Below are positions 6,737 to 11,934 of a DNA stretch of 13,151 nucleotides, piece after piece; positions within the stretch are counted from its first letter, which is position 1, and the number at the start of each line of letters is the position of its first letter. The notes beneath the pieces were generated by a model. That model was not told the DNA's origin and searched no databases. It worked only from the letters and a program-made list of their open reading frames with translations. The stretch comes from a bacterium (GTDB lineage: Bacteria; Patescibacteriota; Patescibacteriia; S139-126; S139-133), in NCBI GenBank assembly GCA_030429785.1, contig JAUIEQ010000007.1, forward strand, positions 1-13,151, read 5' to 3'. The translations under genes and the position numbers were made by a program.

Positions 6737-7442
6737 GTTTGTCAGTATAATTATGCCAGCTATTTTGATTATCTTAGGCTTTGGTTTGAGCGGACTGTTG
6801 TCGTATGCAAAAGCCAAGGGCAGTACACTCACAGCAGCCGTTTTATTTTTGAGCTTGGTCGTGATAGCGTATGAGTTTTATTTTTCATACCAGTCACAAG
6901 TTTCTACAACACCAACACGTATAGCTGGTATTACTCACGCCACTGATCGTCCGAGTTACGTTGGGTACAAAGAATTAGATGACTATCTAGATGGATTGTT
7001 AGGCGAGGTGAGTCCCGTTACTTTGATCTCGCTGTATCCTGATAAGCAGGTAGTAGAGTATCAGAAGAATGCATTTGTAGAAAATACCAACAAACTGCGC
7101 AAGCAGCTACTGATTGTTTATGATGATCGCATAAACTGGTCAGCAGGAATGTGGATTCTGGAACGTCGAAAGTTATATGACGGTCATGCTATCATTAGTT
7201 TCGAACAATACTCTCAACTACTTGAACTCAAAGAGGATGATTTTATGTCAGCGTTTGGTGTAGAGGAGGTGTATTTTATTTTTTTGAACGAGGATACTGT
7301 CCCAGTTCGTGCAATTGATGAAAACAATAGTATACAAGTCATTTACGATCAATTTCGTAACGGGCCATACCCGAGTTCTCGCATTTTTGATCAAAATAAC
7401 AACTTGTCTTTTGAGATTTTTTTGGTTGAAGGTAATCATTAA
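6705..7442 (+). pseudogene. GT39/ArnT-like glycosyltransferase, C-terminal part (frameshifted)
   Basis: This continues the enzyme that begins at 5876. It starts in the +1 frame with a membrane segment VVVISLAGGGSRFVSIIMPA, the place where GT39 enzymes have a helix, an RF/RY motif and another helix. Two more helices follow (to YEFYFSYQ), then a soluble C-terminal domain of about 180 residues (from about 6890) with YVGYKELDDYLDGLLGE, YPDKQVVEY and LLIVYDDRINWSAGMW. The GTG at 6705 is not a credible start: no Shine-Dalgarno, and it lies inside the frameshifted region. Joined, the two parts give about 520 residues, near the family's usual size. No second frameshift is visible downstream, so the lesion is recent, artefactual or tolerated. 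Confidence 0.65.
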
Positions 7443-7732
7443 AGCCTGGTGTGTTGAGTTGTTATATGAGTATTTTGCATATGAATCATCTAGGAGATGC
7501 GGTGTACGTGCAGTAGTACTGCAATGAAAATGATTACTTTTCCACAAAAAATAAACAGAATCTACTTGCTCTGTTATTAGCAATAGTGTATATTCAAATC
7601 TTAGCAAATTTTATTTGCACTACTTCTTTCAGGCGGATAACATCAGGATAATCACTGTCTCAAATAGATTGCTGCTGATCTATGAACTCTTTTTGATTAT
7701 TGCTGTGTTCACTAACAATTAAAAAGTAGTGC
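7443..7732 (+). other. Intergenic region before the TrmB-type gene
   Basis: 290 bases with no convincing gene. They contain an inverted repeat TGCAGTA-G-TACTGCA (7509-7523), GATAAT (7647-7652) as a weak -10 candidate without a good -35, and TGCTGATC (7672-7679), which recurs at 8547-8554 upstream of the protease. No strong terminator follows the glycosyltransferase. Confidence 0.4.
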
Positions 7733-8491
7733 ATGTCAAAAAGATTTTTGTTACAAAAATTAGGTTTGTCGCAACGTGAAATTTCTGTGTATCTGTATTT
7801 GCTTGATAACGGCACATCATCAGTTTCAGATATTGCTCGTGGCACCAGCTTAAGTCGCACCAATGTATATAATCACATTGGGGCATTGCGCAAACAATCC
7901 CTTGTATCAACCGGATACATACGACGAAAAAAAGTAATCACTCCTGAGAATCCTCATAATTTAATTGACGCAGCGCAAAGCAAGGTTGAGTACGCTCAGG
8001 AAGTTGCTGCTGTACTGAGTGGTGATTTTTTGAAAAATCACCATGAGTTGGACATAAAAGTATATCATGATCGTGAGGGATTTCGATTGTTGCTCAAAGA
8101 AGTGTACACACAAGGTACCGAGGAGGTATATCAGATTACGAGTCTCGGAAATTTATGTAACGTACTGAAAAGTTCATATGTTCAAAAAATCAACACAACT
8201 AGAATTAATAATGACATCTACGTAAAACAACTCATGCCATTTGTTGACCGACCAGCAGTTGCCAAGCAGCTGACCGAAATCGATGCGATTAAACAACTCA
8301 AAGAAATACGGTTTTTGCCAGATGGCTTGGCATATCAAGCATCAATTATTATTGGTAAAGATGCTGTCTATATATCAAATCCACTAAGCTGCAGAACAAT
8401 TACCAGGCTGAGAGATTGTGAGCTTGCTCAAAACTTTTTGAGCTTGTTCAATGGACTGTGGGGGATTTCAGAGCAATTTCGAGATGCGTAG
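7733..8491 (+). CDS. TrmB-family transcriptional regulator
   Basis: A 252-residue regulator of normal length for the family. Residues 5-70 form a winged helix-turn-helix: LGLSQREISVYLYLLDNG, then the recognition part SVSDIARGTSLSRTNVYNHI, then a basic wing with RRKKV. A helical segment (NPHNLIDAAQSKVEYAQEV) links to a C-terminal effector domain (residues 105-250) of the phospholipase D-like type seen in TrmB proteins: EVYQITSLGN, IRFLPDG, ASIIIGKDAVYIS, ending in FLSLFNGLWG. In archaea TrmB proteins sense sugars; bacterial members, common in Patescibacteria, mostly lack known ligands. It is transcribed in the direction of the protease gene, which starts 225 bases later, so it may control that gene, itself, or both. 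No Shine-Dalgarno precedes the ATG. Confidence 0.85.
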   Translation: MSKRFLLQKLGLSQREISVYLYLLDNGTSSVSDIARGTSLSRTNVYNHIGALRKQSLVSTGYIRRKKVITPENPHNLIDAAQSKVEYAQEVAAVLSGDFLKNHHELDIKVYHDREGFRLLLKEVYTQGTEEVYQITSLGNLCNVLKSSYVQKINTTRINNDIYVKQLMPFVDRPAVAKQLTEIDAIKQLKEIRFLPDGLAYQASIIIGKDAVYISNPLSCRTITRLRDCELAQNFLSLFNGLWGISEQFRDA

Positions 8492-8543
8492 CTTGATATT
8501 CGCTCATTTATTTTGCCTCAGTTTATTTATTTGAAAACAAGTT

Positions 8544-8594
8544 TGTTGCTGATCAGGTGTAGTGTCAGTGAGTTGCTGGTGCTCTGATACAACA
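8544..8594 (+). promoter_or_regulatory. Inverted repeat upstream of the protease promoter (operator candidate)
   Basis: The left arm TGTTG-CTG-ATCAG (8544-8556) and right arm CTGAT-A-CAACA (8584-8594) are complementary in two five-base blocks each, 27 bases apart. The right arm ends one base before the TTGACA -35 element. A protein bound here would sit against RNA polymerase, so regulation by the neighbouring TrmB-type protein is possible but unproven. Confidence 0.35.
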
Positions 8595-8595
8595 A

Positions 8596-8624
8596 TTGAC
8601 AAAAAATCACTTTTCGGCTAAGGT
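8596..8624 (+). promoter_or_regulatory. Candidate promoter upstream of the protease gene
   Basis: A perfect TTGACA (8596-8601), a 17-base spacer and a poor -10, TAAGGT (8619-8624). Transcription would start near 8631, only about 10 bases before a terminator-like hairpin. A second possible -10, TATACA (8703-8708), lies 8 bases before the protease ATG and could give a leaderless transcript. Confidence 0.4.
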
Positions 8625-8640
8625 TAAATGAAAATTAAAC

Positions 8641-8687
8641 AAAACCAACATCATAATTCTGGCTCCATTATGGTTAGCTGGTTTTTT
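8641..8687 (+). terminator. Terminator-like hairpin between the TrmB-type and protease genes
   Basis: The lower stem pairs 8641-8647 with 8679-8685. The upper stem pairs 8650-8656 with 8668-8674, including one G-T pair, with an 11-base loop and an asymmetric internal loop. The run TTTTTT (8682-8687) ends the structure. It could terminate the regulator's mRNA, or attenuate transcripts begun at the TTGACA promoter before they reach the protease ORF. Confidence 0.4.
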
Positions 8688-8716
8688 AATTTCTTAATTA
8701 TTTATACATAGTTTCT

Positions 8717-10891
8717 ATGATATATAAAGCAAAATCAATACTTGTCGCACTTTTTGCTTTGGGGCTAGTTATGCAGCCATTGCTGTCAGTGCAGGCTGCA
8801 CTTCCTTGGGAGGATGCGTACAAAGCAATTGTAAAAATCATCACATATTATGAAGATGATAATTATCAGTTAACGCCAGTACAAACAGGTTCAGGTGTTT
8901 TTATACAAAGTGAAGGACTGATTTTGACTAACCGTCATGTAGTTCATTTGGAGGATATTTTTGGAAATGAGCTCCCAGTAGCCTATCAGATATGTGTTAC
9001 TCAGAGCACGACACAAGAACCAACCTGCACATTCAGTGCAGATCTTGTGGCACAAGACGCAGATACAGACATTGCTTTGTTGCGTGTTCGTCACACAATG
9101 GTAAGTGAGCAAGGTTCATTTGATACACTAACGCGACCAACTGCTCGAAGTTTTCAGGAAGGTGATGTAGTAGAGGCGCTTGGGTATCCAGCAGTTGGAG
9201 GAGCGACTATTACAAGTGCAATTGGTACAGTAACAGGTACAGTGCACGATAATGGAATTGATTGGATTAAGACAAATGCGCTTGTGTCATATGGTTCTTC
9301 AGGCGGAGCGCTGATTGATTTGGATGGTAATGTGATTGGTGTAACCAGCGCTGCAAATGTTTCGCTTGGTTATGCTATAGCTGTCACCTCGATTAATAGC
9401 TGGATTGAGGTTAATAAAAATGCACCAGGTGTTGTATCGCCATTGCAAGCTCGCATGAACACATTGATTGTTGAACAAGCTACAGTTAATGATAGTGACT
9501 CATTTATTAATACGCTTCCGTATATCACAGTAACCAAGCCAACTGATTGGGAATTTTTTCGTGAAGATGAAGGAAGTATTTTTCTTGCAGATACTGCGCT
9601 CGGTGATTCAGCTGGGGCAGTGCATATAAGTTGGTTTGCTGCTGATACATATGCTGCTCCGACGCTTGATGCAAATGTTGCTGGTATTATGTTGTCGCTT
9701 GGATGTTTTGGTTCGGAAGTGGTAACCGTCGCAGAAATTGAGGCAAGAAAAGTTTCGTGCTTGCTTGCTGGTGATGAGGTTGTGCAGTATTTAGTTCCAG
9801 TTAAGCAGTATTTTGTGTTGCTGACGGTGTATGCAGGAGTTGCAGAAACCAGCAGTTCAGACATTGATTCAATAATTGACTCATTGATTATTAATGGCGA
9901 TGGTATTTCATTTGTTGAAACACATTCGTACGTGCACGAGATGCCGTATTTTAGTTTGGACATGTCGAATGAGTATACTATCAAGTCAAAAAATAATTCA
10001 TTCAATCCAGTTACGGGTCAGCGACCAGCAACGCCTGAGAGTAGCTTTGGAGTAAATGTTGATCAGCTGACACCAACGATGCAGTCAATGAGCAATCAAG
10101 AGTTTTTTGACTTTATTAAGAGCGATGAACTTGTGAAGATTGAACATGAGGATATGTTTGGTTTGGAAGCAGAGCGGTATTTTGAAGATGTGAATTATGC
10201 AGCTACCGCTGAGCTGAGCAATGAGATTATGATGAAGTATCGTTTTGTTGATGAAGATAATAATACTGAGGCCAAGGCATATGCCGCAAGTCTGTATGTG
10301 CGTGAAGGTGAGTGGGTTGTGTTGATTAAATTTAGTTATATTGGATCAGATCAAGTGTATTTTGAATCGTTGTTTGATCACTTTGTTCAGAAAGGGCTTG
10401 CAGGGCTGACAGTTGGTCGTAGTGTCGAAGGTATTGAGCAGATGACAAATACACAGTCTCAGGCAACTACTGAGGCAACAACAGTTTCGACTGAGGCGGA
10501 GGCTCATGATTTGGAAAGCGTGATTGCAGTGCAGAATATTGGCTTGAGTTTGATTGGGCGAATTGTGATTCGACCTGAAGCTAGCGGTGAAGCATATTAC
10601 TTGTATCCAGATACGAACGAAGCATACTTTCTGGGCAGACCTGCTGATGCATTCAAGATTATGCGAGAGCTTGGTCTTGGGGTTTCTGAAAAAGACTTTG
10701 CTTCATTCAACGGATATGCGCCAGCGCATTTAGCGGGCAAAATTTTGATTCGACCAGAAGCCAATGGGGAAGCGTATTATGTTGACCCGCGTGACAACAA
10801 GCTGCATTTCCTTGGTCGCCCACAAGATGCATTTGATGTTATGCGTGAGTTGGGTTTGGGAGTATCTGAAGTAGATTTTGCTCAGTTATAA
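8717..10891 (+). CDS. Secreted S1C trypsin-like serine protease with C-terminal repeats
   Basis: A 724-residue exported protease. Residues 1-27 are a signal peptide, with cleavage probable after VQA (27). Residues 33-235 are a DegP/HtrA-type trypsin fold with an intact triad: H74 in LTNRHVV, D118 in DTDIALL, S195 in GSSGG, plus LGYP at 155-158. No PDZ domain follows. Two alpha/beta modules come next (about 265-393 and 405-575), both with a strand-helix ending that recalls PsbP/MOG1-like domains. A Thr/Ser/Glu-rich linker (about 577-600) leads to two 54-residue repeats at 611-664 and 671-724, sharing IRPEA-x-GEAYY, FLGRP-x-DAF and MRELGLGVSE. I associate this repeat with exported CPR proteins, perhaps for cell-surface binding. 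The role is probably protein quality control or processing outside the membrane. There is no Shine-Dalgarno before the ATG. Confidence 0.88.
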   Translation: MIYKAKSILVALFALGLVMQPLLSVQAALPWEDAYKAIVKIITYYEDDNYQLTPVQTGSGVFIQSEGLILTNRHVVHLEDIFGNELPVAYQICVTQSTTQEPTCTFSADLVAQDADTDIALLRVRHTMVSEQGSFDTLTRPTARSFQEGDVVEALGYPAVGGATITSAIGTVTGTVHDNGIDWIKTNALVSYGSSGGALIDLDGNVIGVTSAANVSLGYAIAVTSINSWIEVNKNAPGVVSPLQARMNTLIVEQATVNDSDSFINTLPYITVTKPTDWEFFREDEGSIFLADTALGDSAGAVHISWFAADTYAAPTLDANVAGIMLSLGCFGSEVVTVAEIEARKVSCLLAGDEVVQYLVPVKQYFVLLTVYAGVAETSSSDIDSIIDSLIINGDGISFVETHSYVHEMPYFSLDMSNEYTIKSKNNSFNPVTGQRPATPESSFGVNVDQLTPTMQSMSNQEFFDFIKSDELVKIEHEDMFGLEAERYFEDVNYAATAELSNEIMMKYRFVDEDNNTEAKAYAASLYVREGEWVVLIKFSYIGSDQVYFESLFDHFVQKGLAGLTVGRSVEGIEQMTNTQSQATTEATTVSTEAEAHDLESVIAVQNIGLSLIGRIVIRPEASGEAYYLYPDTNEAYFLGRPADAFKIMRELGLGVSEKDFASFNGYAPAHLAGKILIRPEANGEAYYVDPRDNKLHFLGRPQDAFDVMRELGLGVSEVDFAQL
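10547..10708 (+). repeat. Protease C-terminal 54-residue repeat, copy 1
   Basis: Encodes residues 611-664 of the protease. Shared with copy 2 are IRPEA-x-GEAYY, FLGRP-x-DAF and MRELGLGVSE. The copies are clearly alike as protein but differ at many third codon positions, so the duplication is old. Confidence 0.85.
10727..10888 (+). repeat. Protease C-terminal 54-residue repeat, copy 2
   Basis: Encodes residues 671-724 and ends at the stop codon. It is separated from copy 1 by a six-residue linker, NGYAPA. The conserved aromatic, glycine and DAF positions match copy 1. Confidence 0.85.
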
Positions 10892-10910
10892 AATCTTTTC
10901 GTAGTTTCAG

Positions 10911-10938
10911 AAAAACAGGTCTACAACGGCCTGTTTTT
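10911..10938 (+). terminator. Intrinsic terminator of the protease gene
   Basis: AAAAACAGG (10911-10919) pairs with CCTGTTTTT (10930-10938). The stem extends inward by a T-G and a C-G pair to leave a six-base loop, TACAAC. It ends in a run of five T, 20 bases after the stop codon. Confidence 0.8.
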
Positions 10939-10995
10939 GATTTTATTGAAATTGCTTTACGAAAAGCATGTTTTTTTAATACGGTTTGATTGCTA

Positions 10996-11024
10996 TTGAC
11001 AAAAGTTTTTATTTTGGTTATATT
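10996..11024 (+). promoter_or_regulatory. Strong sigma70-type promoter
   Basis: TTGACA (10996-11001), a 17-base spacer and TATATT (11019-11024) form a near-consensus promoter. Transcription should begin near 11031, giving a leader of about 57 bases before the ATG at 11088. Confidence 0.8.
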
Positions 11025-11074
11025 ACTATATTGTTATTTTTATAGTACTGTAACTTTACATACAAACCACAGAC

Positions 11075-11081
11075 AAAGGAG
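11075..11081 (+). promoter_or_regulatory. Shine-Dalgarno site AAAGGAG
   Basis: AAAGGAG lies 6 bases before the ATG at 11088, an ideal distance. It fixes the start at 11088 or, one codon later, at the second ATG at 11091. Most other genes in the window lack such a site. Confidence 0.8.
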
Positions 11082-11087
11082 ACATAA

Positions 11088-11708
11088 ATGATGCAGCCAT
11101 CAAGGGAATTGCGTGAAATTTTAATCGACCAGGTTGTTGATGGGTTGGATTTTGAGCAGAAAGATGCGCTTTTCTCTGAGATGAGAGAGTGGATCGCTGG
11201 TACGAATTTGGCCAAAAAGAAAATTGACGATTTGGCAATGTTGAGTATTGTCCAGCTCTCAGATCTTTTCAAATTATGTGGGATTCTAGTTGATGATGAA
11301 AGATCTCGGAACATGACCGCGGAAGCGCTTCAAAACCTTATCAAGGCGTACCGCGACAAGTATCCAGCGCCAAAGCAGCAGGAGTCACAGCAAAAAAAGG
11401 GTACTCCGCAAACAAGCGAAGCATGGTTGCGTGAGCAATCTCAGGGACAGACCGGGGAGATTCGCGGTTCCGCGTCGAGCCATAAGTCACCGACTGTATA
11501 TGGATCATTAACTATTCGAGGAGCTGCAAACGCTGTGAAGCATGCATTTGTGCTGGATCGTTTGGTTATCTGCGGTAGTGTGAATGCGGGAAAAGTGTAT
11601 GTGTCTCGAACTTGCCAAGTTGAGCAAAGGGGTAGTGCGAACGATGTGCAGGTTGTACGACTCGGTTGGGAAGAGCTTGCCGCGAGATATAAAAAATTAA
11701 CAACTTAA
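11088..11708 (+). CDS. Uncharacterised protein: helical head, beta-solenoid-like tail
   Basis: A 206-residue protein I do not recognise. Residues 1-92 are helical; LSIVQLSDLFKLCGILV followed by MTAEALQNLIKAYRDKY resembles a SAP or HeH-type helix-turn-helix-like pair, so nucleic acid binding is possible. Residues 93-135 are a polar, Gln/Lys/Ser-rich linker (KQQESQQKKGTPQTS). Residues 135-192 show short strands with regularly spaced Gly and Val (TVYGSLTIRGAANAV, VICGSVNAGKVYVS, QRGSANDVQVV), as in small beta-solenoids such as bactofilins, though the match is weak. There is no signal peptide or membrane segment, so it is probably cytoplasmic. It is a one-gene unit with a near-consensus promoter, an ideal Shine-Dalgarno and its own terminator, so expression is probably high. 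Its DNA looks more G+C-rich than the toxin region. Confidence 0.75.
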   Translation: MMQPSRELREILIDQVVDGLDFEQKDALFSEMREWIAGTNLAKKKIDDLAMLSIVQLSDLFKLCGILVDDERSRNMTAEALQNLIKAYRDKYPAPKQQESQQKKGTPQTSEAWLREQSQGQTGEIRGSASSHKSPTVYGSLTIRGAANAVKHAFVLDRLVICGSVNAGKVYVSRTCQVEQRGSANDVQVVRLGWEELAARYKKLTT

Positions 11709-11714
11709 AAACTT

Positions 11715-11740
11715 ACAGCCTAGAAAATAGGCTGTTTTTT
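11715..11740 (+). terminator. Intrinsic terminator
   Basis: ACAGCCTA (11715-11722) pairs with TAGGCTGT (11728-11735) around GAAAA. A run of six T (11735-11740) follows. It lies 6 bases after the stop of the 11088 gene. Confidence 0.85.
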
Positions 11741-11828
11741 AGTTTTGCAAAGATTCTCTGAATAAAGATATGGAAAAGACTGTCATAACCTGCTTGTTAT
11801 TATGTGTTGCGCAAAAGTAATATCGCTG

Positions 11829-11837
11829 TGGTATAAT
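11829..11837 (+). promoter_or_regulatory. Extended -10 promoter of the LamG gene
   Basis: TGG directly before a perfect TATAAT (11832-11837) gives the extended -10 motif TGnTATAAT. A weak -35, TTGCGC (11807-11812), is 19 bases upstream. Transcription should start near 11844, leaving a leader of about 90 bases. Confidence 0.75.
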
Positions 11838-11857
11838 TATCAGTAGTACATTTACAA

Positions 11858-11900
11858 ACTTTCTGTTTATTTCTTTGGAAAGGAGCTGATAACAGAAAGT
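11858..11900 (+). promoter_or_regulatory. 5' leader hairpin with a Shine-Dalgarno-like loop
   Basis: ACTTTCTGTT (11858-11867) and AACAGAAAGT (11891-11900) are perfectly complementary over 10 bp. The 23-base loop carries AAAGGAG (11880-11886), the same heptamer that serves as ribosome binding site for the gene at 11088, yet no start codon follows it at a usable distance. It may be a ribosome standby site, an mRNA stabiliser or a regulatory switch. Confidence 0.55.
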
Positions 11901-11934
11901 ACATACCATACACAAATTTCACAGGAGAATTTTC

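Noticed and set aside
7509..7523. TGCAGTA-G-TACTGCA inverted repeat
   Set aside because: A 7-bp stem with a one-base centre cannot form a stable hairpin and is too far from the next start for a clear operator; kept only as a note in the intergenic entry.
7554..7575. AACAGA/TCTGTT weak hairpin after the glycosyltransferase
   Set aside because: Only 6 bp with no T-run on the + strand; a terminator for a minus-strand gene makes no sense because none is present.
7248..7910. Several short open frames on both strands around the glycosyltransferase end and TrmB-type start
   Set aside because: They overlap real genes or AT-rich intergenic DNA, show no family features, and lack ribosome sites.
9370..10005. 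Minus-strand open frame of 211 codons opposite the protease gene
   Set aside because: It lies wholly inside a well-supported gene, its protein has no domain or signal features, and no promoter or ribosome site precedes it. It is a by-product of codon use on the other strand.
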